Assembly: GCF_004296935.1 (NCBI RefSeq)
Contig: NZ_SCVH01000043.1
Location: 1-57,575 of the forward strand
Direction: 5' to 3'
Length of the DNA stretch: 57,575 nt
From: Reyranella sp.
GTDB lineage: Bacteria > Pseudomonadota > Alphaproteobacteria > Reyranellales > Reyranellaceae
The notes under the pieces were generated by a model. The model made no database searches. It was not told where the DNA came from and saw only the letters and a list, made by a program, of their open reading frames with translations. Each line of letters opens with the position of its first letter. Positions within the stretch are counted from its first letter, which is position 1. A program made the position numbers and the translations under genes. Shown here in pieces: positions 8,232 through 16,689 of this stretch.

Positions 8232-8839
8232 TGAAGCCTCCCCAACTCGATGAGGAAGCGCCGGTTCAGGGCCGGCTCCAGCGGTTCGCGCGTTCCGTCC
8301 GGTCCCACTAGAAACAGCGTCAGAGTCGGCGGAATGTCGAGGATGACCTTCTTCCGGCAGGAGTTACCCTTGGCCGTTCTAGCGATCCGTAGGATGCCTT
8401 TGACACCCCCAGCGTTGACGATGTGCGTCAGAAGCTCCTCGACGTTAACCTTGCCATCGGCGCAGTAGGCATCTCGGGCAACTCGGATGGCCTTACCATA
8501 GAGGGAGATTCGTTCCCGGCTCGGGTAACTAGCGCGATGTCGTCTCCACAGAACTGACGCGACTTCACGGGCCTCCCAATCTTTTCCCTTGCAGGCGATC
8601 TCCTTGGCTTGCGGATCGGCATTCTTGAACGCCTCCCACGCCGCTGGGTCATTGTGCTGAATCTCCAGCATCTGGACCCCCGCGCTGATGATCTTGGCCG
8701 AGCCGCTTCTATCGGCTTCTTCCGACCGGATCATCGATTTGAGGATGCCGGACACGTCGGCGTCGATCTGTTCGAGCTTCCGACGATTGTCAGCCGGGCT
8801 GACATTGGGCTGGGTGCCCAATTCTACTACGCTATCCAT
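8228..8839 (-). CDS. Hypothetical protein coupled to the GP88-like gene
   Basis: This protein of 203 residues begins at the ATG at 8839 (an in-frame extension to 8905 lacks a good ribosome site). Residues 15-90 look helical and charged; the middle has 'LTHIVNAGGVKGILRIAR' (about 141-158), and the C-terminus is beta-like ('VILDIPPTLTLFLVGPDG'). I recognise no family. The 4-base ATGA overlap with the GP88-like gene downstream implies they are made in fixed proportion and may form a complex. Its promoter would face the divergent phosphatase gene across about 220 bases. Confidence 0.65.
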   Translation of the reverse strand: MDSVVELGTQPNVSPADNRRKLEQIDADVSGILKSMIRSEEADRSGSAKIISAGVQMLEIQHNDPAAWEAFKNADPQAKEIACKGKDWEAREVASVLWRRHRASYPSRERISLYGKAIRVARDAYCADGKVNVEELLTHIVNAGGVKGILRIARTAKGNSCRKKVILDIPPTLTLFLVGPDGTREPLEPALNRRFLIELGRLQ

Positions 8840-9062
8840 GACTACGCCTTTCGGTTCGCGGCACCGTCGCGGAGGTATCGACCTCCCCACGCCCTCGCTG
8901 GGCACGACGGCTCGAAACGATTTCGAGCAATTTCGGCTGATCTACTTTTCGGGGACTTCAGTCAAGCAGACCGGAATAAAGATTCAAATGGTCGGCTGTA
9001 TACGACTCGATGTTGCATCGAAGACACATGCCGGCGCCCCGACTTCCGGGCATCATGGTTAC

Positions 9063-9581
9063 ATGGCCTACCCGTCTCTGTCTGTCGTCGTTACATCTCT
9101 GCACCATATCGCCGATGCACTAGACCAGTTCAAACCCGACTTCGTCGTTTCGATATTGAGCGCGAAGGAGAGATCGCAGTTCCGAGCGCCCCAGTTTGGG
9201 AGCCGGCGGGTTCTCAAACTCGACTTCGAAGATTCCGAGAGAGCGGACAACGCGCTCGGGCCAACCCGAAGCGATATCGAGCGGCTCATTGCATTTGCCC
9301 GGGAAGAGTGGCGAGGCCGAGGTCCAATGTTATGCCAATGCCGGGCCGGCGTCGCTCGATCCTCAGCGGCTGGCCTGATTGCGGCGGCAGTGCTTCGCCC
9401 CACCCATCCGGAGTTCCTTGCCCGAGTTGCCCGGGCGAAGGCGTACTTCAAGCCGAACACCACAATGCTTCGGCTCGCCGACGATGTGCTCGGCACGAGT
9501 CTGGTCGAGCTTGTACGTGGTCTTCCGCCCCCGGACCGGCGGGACGAATGGGGTCCAGCATACGTGCCCCTCGACCGGTAA
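9063..9581 (+). CDS. Cys-based protein tyrosine phosphatase-like protein
   Basis: This protein of 172 residues carries the CX5R phosphatase signature at 'CQCRAGVARSSAA': nucleophile Cys93 and phosphate-binding Arg99, followed by Ser100. The upstream 'VLKLDFEDSER' strand and loop (about 50-60) occupies the place of the general-acid Asp region. The fold matches the small bacterial tyrosine/dual-specificity phosphatase-like group often annotated 'tyrosine phosphatase family protein'. I chose the ATG at 9063 because homologues begin with this short strand; an in-frame ATG at 8988 would add 25 residues with no phosphatase character. Its substrate is unknown; in this group both protein and RNA or lipid phosphates are possible. 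It is divergent from the 203-residue gene. Confidence 0.8.
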   Translation: MAYPSLSVVVTSLHHIADALDQFKPDFVVSILSAKERSQFRAPQFGSRRVLKLDFEDSERADNALGPTRSDIERLIAFAREEWRGRGPMLCQCRAGVARSSAAGLIAAAVLRPTHPEFLARVARAKAYFKPNTTMLRLADDVLGTSLVELVRGLPPPDRRDEWGPAYVPLDR

Positions 9582-9783
9582 GTGGTTCGGATAGAGGCCG
9601 CCCTATGCGGAAGCCATCCAGACTCTGCCTCAAGAAGGCCCTCCGCAGCCGTTCCGGGACTCGTAGGACGCAATTTGGGCGTCCGGACGGACTTGGGGTC
9701 CTCCCGGCGAGAATTGATCCTACAAGGTCCAAATTGCCCCTGTGGATTCGAAACCTCGCCCGTATAGGGTAGGAGGTCTCGAA

Positions 9784-10275
9784 ATGCTCGATCAGCCGAA
9801 TCCCCTGCTCCACATTGTGGGCGAAGTGATCCGCCCAGAACGCGGCCGGCACATGGTGTTCACCTACGACGAAGCAATGGACGACGGCGTCGTCCGGGCC
9901 CGATGCCCCGATCCCAAGTTCGTTTGCACAGCCCGGTGCACGGGTCGCCGAATCATCTTCGGGCCAACCGGCGCGAGCGTAATTCATGCGCTCGGCCGGG
10001 AGGTCTACGGTGCCGTGTGGGAAGTCGATGCCGCCGGTTTGGCGGGGCTGGATGCCAGCATGGGCGCACCCGGCGTTAAGGAGCGGCGCGGCGCGTTTGT
10101 CAGAACGTCCGAGGGGCGACTGTTGGTGACGGACATCTACGCGCTGACAAATCCCGAACTCGGCGAACCGGACCCCGCATTGGTTCTCCGGATTGCGGAA
10201 TTGGGAGGTCGCCTCGGATTCCCCATCGGCTACAAGGAGCAAATCAGAGGTTGGCTCGGTGCGTCCATTCACTGA
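9784..10275 (+). CDS. Gamma-glutamylcyclotransferase-like fold, catalytic Glu missing
   Basis: This protein of 163 residues starts at an ATG with GGAGG about 9 bases upstream. The layout follows the gamma-glutamylcyclotransferase/AIG2-like superfamily: a first strand with 'FTYDEAM' (26-32) in place of the usual 'YGSNM', then 'RRIIFG' (55-60), 'GREVYGAVWEVDAAGL' (71-86), 'LDASMGA' (89-95) and a C-terminal 'ELGGRLGFPIGYKEQI'. In active enzymes the loop after 'LD' carries the catalytic Glu ('LDxxEG'); here that position is Met93. The substrate-binding Gly-Ser pair is also changed. I therefore expect a non-catalytic or changed-specificity member. The next gene begins 154 bases later on the same strand. 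Confidence 0.65.
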   Translation: MLDQPNPLLHIVGEVIRPERGRHMVFTYDEAMDDGVVRARCPDPKFVCTARCTGRRIIFGPTGASVIHALGREVYGAVWEVDAAGLAGLDASMGAPGVKERRGAFVRTSEGRLLVTDIYALTNPELGEPDPALVLRIAELGGRLGFPIGYKEQIRGWLGASIH

Positions 10276-10429
10276 GCCGTTAAGCCTTACTCCGTCGATT
10301 GGCTTCACTAAGTGCCAGCACGAGCGGATCGGGCGATGGCCCAATCTGGCGCGTTCGACTGGGTGCAACCCTCTCTTCGCACGTACACTAGAAAGCGCAT
10401 GTATGATGGTTCCCGGCTGGGGAGTATCC

Positions 10430-10894
10430 ATGGAAAAGATCGTGACCATCCTGACGCAGATCGGGGCCTTCACTGGCTTCGTCGCGTTCGTGTTCAAGGC
10501 GTATGAGTTCTGGCGAGACCGGCGGCCAAGCCTGCGGATCAGCACCTCGTTCACTTCCGATCCTAACCGGGGCAGCACGATCCTGATCCTGAACTCCTCC
10601 AAGGTCGGAACCACGATCAACTACTACACACTGGAAGCCCTTCCTCCGTCGTGGCTGAGGCGGCGGGGTTGGTGGCGTCGGTTCCCCGAGGGGCACGATC
10701 ACGTCGAGTTCACCCTTGAGGCCGAACATGTGAAGATTGAAGTTCCCGGGTACGGTCAAGGGATGATCAAATTTTCGGAGGCCGATCACTTCCAATGGGG
10801 GGTGAAGCGCACCGATGACCTGTATCTCCGTGTCTGGACCTCGACCCGGGAGGCCCCGTTCAGTTTCTTGGTCGCCCGAGCCGGGGGCAGTTAG
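10430..10894 (+). CDS. Hypothetical protein with an N-terminal membrane anchor
   Basis: This protein of 154 residues has a GGGGAG ribosome site 5 bases before the ATG at 10430. Residues 3-24 (IVTILTQIGAFTGFVAFVF) form one hydrophobic segment, immediately followed by the basic cluster 'KAYEFWRDRRP'. The remainder (about 32-154) alternates short hydrophobic and charged stretches as a beta-sandwich would ('SLRISTSF', 'GSTILILNSS', 'KIEVPGYG', 'LYLRVWTS'). It is likely a single-pass inner-membrane protein with a cytosolic beta domain. The pattern recalls small unknown membrane proteins of mobile elements. No function is assigned. Confidence 0.6.
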   Translation: MEKIVTILTQIGAFTGFVAFVFKAYEFWRDRRPSLRISTSFTSDPNRGSTILILNSSKVGTTINYYTLEALPPSWLRRRGWWRRFPEGHDHVEFTLEAEHVKIEVPGYGQGMIKFSEADHFQWGVKRTDDLYLRVWTSTREAPFSFLVARAGGS

Positions 10895-11009
10895 AGCCGC
10901 TAGGGAGCCCGTACAGCGCGATCCTGAGTTTCTTGGCCGCGTAGAGCGTCAAAAATATCCTGTTCGCCTCTCTAAGGCTCCCAGAACGCATCTATTGAGG
11001 AGGTTGAGT

Positions 11010-11699
11010 TTGACTAGGCTTCGGAATGTGGCAGCCGCCTTGAGCGTCATCTCGCTCCTTTTACTAACACTGCCAGCAACGGCTGGGCCTTCCCGGTCCG
11101 ACGAGCGCGAGGCCGCCGTCGTCCTGTTCAAGCGTAGCCTCTACATTCTCGGCGCGGCGGCCTACTGCGATAAGCGGATCGGAAGGAATCCGGAACTCAT
11201 TGAAGCCGCAGCGGCGTGGAACAAGCGCAACATAGCGACCATGGAGCAGATCATCGCCGTCCTGAAAGCGACCGGGGACCTGTCGAAGGACGAGAAAGAC
11301 CAACTCGACAAAAATGGCCTAGTCGAGGTTCGCACTGCCATGAAGAGCAAGACAGATTGCGACCGGCATCGGGCCGATCTGGAAGGCCAGAAACTTGAAC
11401 TCGCAACCAACCCCAACACACGAGACCCAACCCGTGCCGTACAAGGCGCATCCCTAGTACAGGCAAAGCTAGTTTGGGTAATTCTGTCGATGGACATCGG
11501 GCAGAAGTCCCCCGTTCAAATGACGTTCAGAAATCCAGACCGCCCTCAGGAATCAATGGACGAATGTCGCAAGTCTCTCAAGGCACTGGAGCCTGAACTG
11601 ATCAAGGCTGCACGTGAGAAAGAGCCAATGCTCAAGTCCGCCAAGTTTGTCCGTGCGGAGTGTATCCTCTCGACGGATGACCCACTCCGGCCGAAGTGA
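11010..11699 (+). CDS. Secreted hypothetical protein
   Basis: This protein of about 229 residues starts at the TTG at 11010, preceded by GAGGAGG with 7 bases of spacing. That start gives a clean signal peptide: a basic n-region, a hydrophobic core 'AAALSVISLLLLTLPATAG' and an Ala-x-Ala-like cleavage site near residue 26-28. A longer frame to 10815 adds only low-complexity residues. The mature part is helical with two Cys pairs ('YCDKRI' and 'DCDRHRADL'; 'ECRKS'-type positions near the C-terminus), compatible with periplasmic disulfides. It has no recognised family. Confidence 0.6.
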   Translation: MTRLRNVAAALSVISLLLLTLPATAGPSRSDEREAAVVLFKRSLYILGAAAYCDKRIGRNPELIEAAAAWNKRNIATMEQIIAVLKATGDLSKDEKDQLDKNGLVEVRTAMKSKTDCDRHRADLEGQKLELATNPNTRDPTRAVQGASLVQAKLVWVILSMDIGQKSPVQMTFRNPDRPQESMDECRKSLKALEPELIKAAREKEPMLKSAKFVRAECILSTDDPLRPK

Positions 11700-11718
11700 A
11701 TGTCTATAGACCTCGTCA

Positions 11719-12273
11719 CTACTTGATGAAGGTATTGCGGACCCGCTTGGACACCAACATGTACCAAGTCCAGATGCCCGCCGCGATTGCCATGGGAATC
11801 ACTTGGCCCAACTGAGTTAGCACCGGGCCTGCGGGCACACTCGTTGCACTCACGACTACAAAGGCGTCTATAAGTGGCAACAAGATCGCCGCTACCGCTT
11901 GCGCAATCCAAAGCCTAGGAAACGAGCGCAACTCACGAAACATGATCGTGGTCACGTAGACTACAAACGCAAGGAACGCCGCATTCAAGACAAGTTCAAA
12001 CGTGACTACCCAATGAAGGTTCTTGGGTAGCTGGTTGTATACGTCGAGATCATCGATAATCGCCTTTAACACACGCAGGGCGCCGACGATCTGGCCGATT
12101 ACGATCAGGATCAGCCATCCACCTAGCCCTCTGGGCTCCACGTAGCCGGTCCCGGTTCCCCCATCGGCAGTCGCGACCGCCGCTTTCGGCCTCCGACTCC
12201 TGACCACCGCGTAAATGACAATTGCGATGGGCACGAGAACAATCACCCAATGCCAAACCGAAAACGATCCCAT
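11719..12273 (-). CDS. DUF2569-like multi-pass membrane protein
   Basis: This protein of 184 residues starts at an ATG preceded by GGGGGAG. About five hydrophobic segments are visible: near residues 3-23, 55-75, 94-114, 126-148 and 156-178. The hallmark 'RGLGGWLILIVIGQIVG' (about 50-66) begins the second and matches the LGGWL motif at the start of DUF2569 proteins. DUF2569 proteins are inner-membrane proteins of unknown function. This copy has an extra N-terminal segment and a Thr/Gly-rich linker before the domain. It is convergent with the secreted protein gene at 11699 and faces the broken thermonuclease gene. Confidence 0.65.
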   Translation of the reverse strand: MGSFSVWHWVIVLVPIAIVIYAVVRSRRPKAAVATADGGTGTGYVEPRGLGGWLILIVIGQIVGALRVLKAIIDDLDVYNQLPKNLHWVVTFELVLNAAFLAFVVYVTTIMFRELRSFPRLWIAQAVAAILLPLIDAFVVVSATSVPAGPVLTQLGQVIPMAIAAGIWTWYMLVSKRVRNTFIK

Positions 12274-12394
12274 CGTCTCCCCCGAAGACTCGTTCGAATA
12301 CATTAGCCGCCACGAATTGCTGACACCAGACTCTATAGGCGATTGCAACCGTTGGTGGCTTGCTCCCGAAATGCTCTCGCACCACCATTTATAG

Positions 12395-12845
12395 ATGCAT
12401 TGGCTCCTTCTCTTGCTTCTAGTTCCTTACTCGGCCCTCGCGGGAACATGGTCGGGAGTTCCACGGATCGTGGATGGGGATACCGTCGTGATCGATGGGA
12501 CCCGGCTTCGCTTCATCGCCATGGATGCATTCGAGATCGAGCAGGCTGTCAGAGGGATTCCGGCCTCTACGCGTGCGGGGTCGAGGCACCTATGCGCTGG
12601 CCGACCTGATCAGGGGGCGGATCATCACCTGTACCGGGGACAAACGGGATCGGAACGGGCGTCCGCTGGTGGTCTGCGAACTCGACGGGACCGACTTGGG
12701 CCGGGCGCTAATTCGGGCTGGCTGGGCAGTTCCCGAGTACGGACATCCGTACGATGCAGAATGGGATAAGGCCCGTATGGGCCGGCTTGGCGCTTGGGCT
12801 GGTACCTTTGTGACCTCTAGGGAGTGGCGCTCCGGGAAGCGTTAG
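12395..12845 (+). pseudogene. Thermonuclease (SNase-like) gene broken by two frameshifts
   Basis: Staphylococcal-nuclease-type homology is spread over all three forward frames. Frame 1 of the gene (from ATG 12395) encodes a signal peptide and 'IVDGDTVVIDGTRLRFIAMDAFEIEQ'-type sequence (residues 26-51). The next frame supplies 'DSGLYACGVEA' (about 12556-12590). The third supplies 'TYALADLIRG' through 'WDKARMGRLGAWAG' to the stop at 12845, including the 'DRNGRPLVVC' strand. Each change of frame is explained by loss of one base, near 12542-12550 and near 12588-12593. Intact family members are secreted Ca-dependent nucleases or cell-wall-associated proteins. Either the gene has decayed or the assembly has two one-base errors. 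Confidence 0.8.
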
Positions 12846-12944
12846 AGCAACCACAACCCAAAATTGGTGGCTGCCCACAGGCCGCTGGAGGTAAATGGGT
12901 ATGGCTATGCCCAATAACGAAGCGAACCTCATGGAGTCCCTCCC

Positions 12945-13991
12945 TTGAGTAGCCTTCAGCGTCCCGGCGTATTCAAAATCTCACTGGCCGACGAGGAACT
13001 GATCTCGCGTCGCGTGACCAGCGACAATCCCGAGGCAGAGCCGAACATCCTCGATTTCATCCCAACTGACCTCAAGGATTGGCTGATTACGCATCGATAC
13101 GACCGCCCTCGGGGGATGGAAGTCCGATGCCGTCATTGCCGGGCGGTTGGGAAGATGCCCAATCATCGGCGTGGCTACGTCGTCCGATCCGACCATGGGC
13201 GCGGCCCCGGCATCCTCGTCGGCAACAAGTGCGGAGCGGACCATTACAAAGACGAATGGGGGATCATTACAGACGTTTGGGATCGGAAGGAGCGTCGGCG
13301 TCGCGCTGCCAGCCGATTGCAGGAGCTTGGCTTCCACTGGGAAGTGATCCGGACCGAACTCTTCCAGTTCTCGGATTCCCCGATGTGGGGGATTCACGAC
13401 ACGATCTCGCAGAACATCCGCGAGAAGCTGCCCCGCTTACAGGAGTTCATCAGCCGCACGCTATCGGAGCGCGGCGGAGACCTCTTCGTGATGGAACGGT
13501 TCCGGGACCTCAAGGCCGAGGAGAAGCAGTCAGACGACAAGAAGGAGCAAATCTTCAGGATGCGTGAGCGCGGCATGGGCTCCATCGGTGGTCGCGAGTT
13601 CGTCGTCGGAACCGGATCGTTGAAGGCGAGCTTCGAGGACTATCGAGCGAAGCTGATCGCCGAGATCGAATCCCTGCGGAAACTCGGCTCCGACCTCGGC
13701 ACGGAAGAACTCGAAAAGCGGTTGCGCCGCGTCACGGCCCTCTTCAAGCAGATCAGAGCCGCCGTTGAACGCGTTCGGTCATTGCAACGGTTCGTCGATC
13801 CCGAGCACCTTCGCAGGCTCTGCCTTTGTGCGACGGATTGGAGCAAGCATCGTGACGGGCGCGATCAGTACACGTTCGACGGCAAGAACGTCATCTGGAT
13901 CGAGCGCGATGGTCAGGGGCCGGTGAAATGTCCAATCCAAACCTTCGTGATTGCCCCGACGAAGCGGCTCCAGATGTATATCGGCCCATAG
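12945..13991 (+). CDS. Hypothetical protein with zinc-ribbon-like and coiled-coil parts
   Basis: This protein of 348 residues starts at TTG 12945 (GGAG about 9 bases upstream; an ATG at 12930 runs into a stop). Residues 60-105 contain 'VRCRHCRAVG' and 'GNKCGADHY', two Cys-rich knuckles that could bind one zinc. Residues 110-150 and 215-285 are charged helices ('KRLRRVTALFKQIRAAVERVRSL') likely to form a coiled coil. The C-terminal 60 residues look beta-rich ('YTFDGKNVIWIERDG'). I cannot name a family. It could bind nucleic acid, since the knuckles are of that general kind, but there is no direct evidence for this. Confidence 0.65.
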   Translation: MSSLQRPGVFKISLADEELISRRVTSDNPEAEPNILDFIPTDLKDWLITHRYDRPRGMEVRCRHCRAVGKMPNHRRGYVVRSDHGRGPGILVGNKCGADHYKDEWGIITDVWDRKERRRRAASRLQELGFHWEVIRTELFQFSDSPMWGIHDTISQNIREKLPRLQEFISRTLSERGGDLFVMERFRDLKAEEKQSDDKKEQIFRMRERGMGSIGGREFVVGTGSLKASFEDYRAKLIAEIESLRKLGSDLGTEELEKRLRRVTALFKQIRAAVERVRSLQRFVDPEHLRRLCLCATDWSKHRDGRDQYTFDGKNVIWIERDGQGPVKCPIQTFVIAPTKRLQMYIGP

Positions 13992-14060
13992 AGGCGCATA
14001 TCCGGATGGCGCGCTGGCTACTAAGGGGTAGGTTGCACAAAGAAGAATCATGGGGAGAGG

Positions 14061-14660
14061 ATGCAAGCTCTTATGGTGGCACTGATGTTGCCCCTCACAT
14101 TGCTCAATGTCTTCGGCGGTATCGTTTCAGGTATTTGGCTGGCTGTTCTGGGACAGTGGTGGGCTATTGGAATTGGCTTGGCAGCAATCTTCGCGCACGT
14201 CTTCATTTCACCCGTTATGTTGCTTGGACTGGCTTTCGGCGCTCCAGCAGCAGCGCTTATTAATAGGGGGCAATACGTTCTAGCATTGCCGTTTGTCTTC
14301 CTTAGCCAGCTATTCACCTACGGCGTAATTGCGACGTGGTGTGTCGCGGCCTTCCATATCTTTATGTCACGTGCTGATCATCAGACTTACCTCCCCCTTC
14401 TGATTTGGTCTTACGGAGTTGCGGTGGGACCTTGGGGAGCACTTAGCGAACGGGAACGCCGGTCGGGTGGCGGCGAGGCTGGGCTGATGGCGACGTTCTT
14501 TGTGCAGATTGCCTACGTCGCTACGGCATTAGTTGTAGTCTTCGGAACGGCGTCTCCAATTACATGGCTGATGATCTTCCTTGGAATCATGCTGGTTGGC
14601 CTGTTGGCGCAGACGGCTTTCGCTGCCGCAATCATGTTCAGCCACAAGCCGGTGCGTTAG
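14061..14660 (+). CDS. Multi-pass membrane protein, unknown function
   Basis: This protein of 199 residues has GGGGAGAGG 3 bases ahead of the ATG. Around six hydrophobic segments cover most of the sequence: near residues 1-30, 32-58, 62-75, 72-100, 108-130 and 145-192. One charged loop, 'SERERRSGGGEAG' (about 128-140), separates the last two. There are few conserved polar residues within the membrane, so it does not look like a transporter of a known family. The following frameshifted gene starts 30 bases later and is probably in the same transcript. Confidence 0.6.
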   Translation: MQALMVALMLPLTLLNVFGGIVSGIWLAVLGQWWAIGIGLAAIFAHVFISPVMLLGLAFGAPAAALINRGQYVLALPFVFLSQLFTYGVIATWCVAAFHIFMSRADHQTYLPLLIWSYGVAVGPWGALSERERRSGGGEAGLMATFFVQIAYVATALVVVFGTASPITWLMIFLGIMLVGLLAQTAFAAAIMFSHKPVR

Positions 14661-14689
14661 TCAGTGACTTCGAGAGTGCAGAGGTTTCG

Positions 14690-15267
14690 ATGATCTGGCC
14701 ATTCAAGAAAAAGCATGTGCCTATGCCGAAGCAGACAATTCCAGAGCCGCTATCAGCGGCTCGTCTTTTCAAGAAAACATTAAGCGAACAGATGCCAAAT
14801 GGCCGCGCGCAGATTGTTATCGCGCTGTGGCATACACCCATTCACCTATCGGTATTTCGCAGGGCATTAACCGAGGAAGGAAACCACGAGGAATTTAGAA
14901 TCGAGCATATGCTTCCTGTCTTAGAAGACCAGCTTCAGCGGGCCACAGGCGATATTGCGCCGCGACGCCTAGGCTGGCTGACATTGCCGGAATGCTCTAC
15001 TATCTTTGCTACCCGGGAGCAGATGTCGCTCCAGCCGTGCAAGACGAGCTCGCAGACATCTTCGTCATGCTGGCCGATTCGATGTACGTCATCCCAAACA
15101 TTGTCGAGCACAACGTGATCTGGAGCGAGCATGAGAAAGACCCATTCCGAGATGGATTGTTTACGACCAAGGACTACGCGATCAATTTCCTGACGCCTCC
15201 CTATCTTCGGAGCCATCCAAGCCTAAAGGCTTACGCTCAGGCAAATGGCGTCTACATCTCGTCTTAA
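14690..15267 (+). pseudogene. Unknown gene split by one frameshift
   Basis: From ATG 14690 (AGAGG 5 bases upstream) one frame reads about 92 residues to 'GDIAPRRL', then loses sense. The adjacent frame continues with 'LADIAGMLYYLCYPGADV' and runs to the stop at 15267. Joining them needs one added base near 14965-14985 and gives a single protein of about 192 residues. The second half is acidic-aromatic and looks well conserved. I recognise no family. As with the thermonuclease gene, the defect is a single missing base, so it is either decay or an assembly error. Confidence 0.65.
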
Positions 15268-15333
15268 GATTTTTTCTATGCATGGCCGGGAGTTCCATCG
15301 TTTGTTCCCGGCGCTGATGCCAGCTAGGCTCCG

Positions 15334-16689
15334 CTACTTGCGGATATTGGTGGGTTTCCACCTCGGAATAACGACGCCCTCGAATTTCACCTTCCCTATC
15401 TCCTCCGCCAAAGCGGCAAGCGAGATGTCCCCGTAGGTCTGCACTACGTCTCTGACAGAGTGGCCGGTCCATCGCGAGAAAATATCGGTCGGAATCTTCG
15501 CATTTCGACACGCCGTGATGTGCGTATGTCGGAAAGAATGGGCGTCCTGACGATACAGGTAGATGCTGTTCTCCTTGCGATACTTAGTAAACCAAGTCGA
15601 AAAGCGGCCGCCGGAGCGCTTCATCTTGTCGGGTTTGACGAGCGGGAACAGGCGCTCGTCTCCACATTCGCACTTATGCCATTTGAGGAATCGAATGAAG
15701 TCATCTCGAATTAGGGGATGCAGAGGTACTTCTCGCTTTGATCCAATATTCTTGACGTGCTGCTCGTCGCCCGCGTCCGTAATGCTTAGACCGATCTGTT
15801 CACCCACGTAGATTACATCCGAGACCCGAAGTTGAGCGAATTCGGAGAGCCGATTCCCATGGAGGAGCGACAGCACTGGCAACCACCAAGATGCTTCTCC
15901 GCCCCCAACCAAGGGGCGTTCGCCAGATGCCCACACTGGCGTTGCGAATAGCTTGTTGAGTGCTTCGGACGACCAGTCCAAACGCTCGACCGAATCATCC
16001 TCTAGCTCCAGTCGAATATCTCGAAACACATCGACGGACACCAATCTGTTGGCCTTCGCAAATGTGAATAGAGCAGAAAGCATGTTCCAACGCTTGCGCT
16101 TGGTCCCGTTCTTAACGGGCTCGGCAAGTACAGCGGCTTTGACCTTACGCACGTCGTCATGATCATACTCGTCGATTGCCTTGGTGCCACAGGCCACTTT
16201 CAGAACGCGCAGGGCTGTGTTCATATCTGAGCGACTTGAGGGGCGCACGCCCCGCTCTGTTGCCCATTGCTCGACTACCGCGTCCAGCTTGACCAACGCA
16301 CGATTCGTCGTCACCTGCCCCGGAAGGACGCCCGCCGCGACCAGCTTCTGCGTAAGTTCACGAAGGTCGTGCCCGGGAATCCGAGAATTGACATATGCTG
16401 CCGTAACCTCGGGATCGAAACCCGCCAACGAGGGCATCTCGAACTCGAACATGATGGGCTGGATTGGCCGGGGCATACCCTGCTGCTCGCGCCAACTCGC
16501 GAGGTCTCGATCCGATTCGGCCATATACTGGCGGTAGAGGCGGGCGGTCGTAGCGTTCCATTCCCGTGCGCGCAGCGTCTTTTGCCAAGTTGTGCGCCCG
16601 GCGACAGGTCGCAATTCCTTCGGAATATCGCGCTTAAACAGCAGTCGACCGTCGCCGTGTGTCGTTACGTGTTGCATCTTGATCCACAT
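15334..16689 (-). CDS. Tyrosine site-specific integrase of the island
   Basis: This 451-residue tyrosine recombinase would insert the island into the tRNA-Arg gene and excise it. All catalytic residues can be placed: Arg280 in 'HGNRLSEFAQLR', a Lys near 318 in 'GSKREVPLHP', the 'HSFRH' box with His384 and Arg387, His410 in 'WTGHS', and the nucleophile Tyr419 in 'VVQTYGD'. An N-terminal arm- or core-binding region precedes (about 110-240). Its start is 89 bases from the CCA end of the tRNA and it reads away from it, as is typical of tRNA-targeting islands. There is an alternative start at Met5. No excisionase gene was recognised nearby. Confidence 0.95.
   Translation of the reverse strand: MWIKMQHVTTHGDGRLLFKRDIPKELRPVAGRTTWQKTLRAREWNATTARLYRQYMAESDRDLASWREQQGMPRPIQPIMFEFEMPSLAGFDPEVTAAYVNSRIPGHDLRELTQKLVAAGVLPGQVTTNRALVKLDAVVEQWATERGVRPSSRSDMNTALRVLKVACGTKAIDEYDHDDVRKVKAAVLAEPVKNGTKRKRWNMLSALFTFAKANRLVSVDVFRDIRLELEDDSVERLDWSSEALNKLFATPVWASGERPLVGGGEASWWLPVLSLLHGNRLSEFAQLRVSDVIYVGEQIGLSITDAGDEQHVKNIGSKREVPLHPLIRDDFIRFLKWHKCECGDERLFPLVKPDKMKRSGGRFSTWFTKYRKENSIYLYRQDAHSFRHTHITACRNAKIPTDIFSRWTGHSVRDVVQTYGDISLAALAEEIGKVKFEGVVIPRWKPTNIRK

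Noticed and set aside
2574-9773. Shared word TAGGGTAGG upstream of the recombinase (2574-2582) and the cyclotransferase-like gene (9765-9773)
   Set aside because: Two copies of a 9-base purine-rich word near ribosome sites is not enough to claim a shared promoter element.
9448-10620. Long minus-strand open frame opposite the cyclotransferase-like gene
   Set aside because: It crosses a strong ribosome site and two supported plus-strand genes and has no recognisable domain.
15285-15312. Inverted repeat GCCGGGA/TCCCGGC after the integrase stop
   Set aside because: It has 7-bp arms with a 14-base loop and no T-tract on either strand, so it does not make a convincing terminator.
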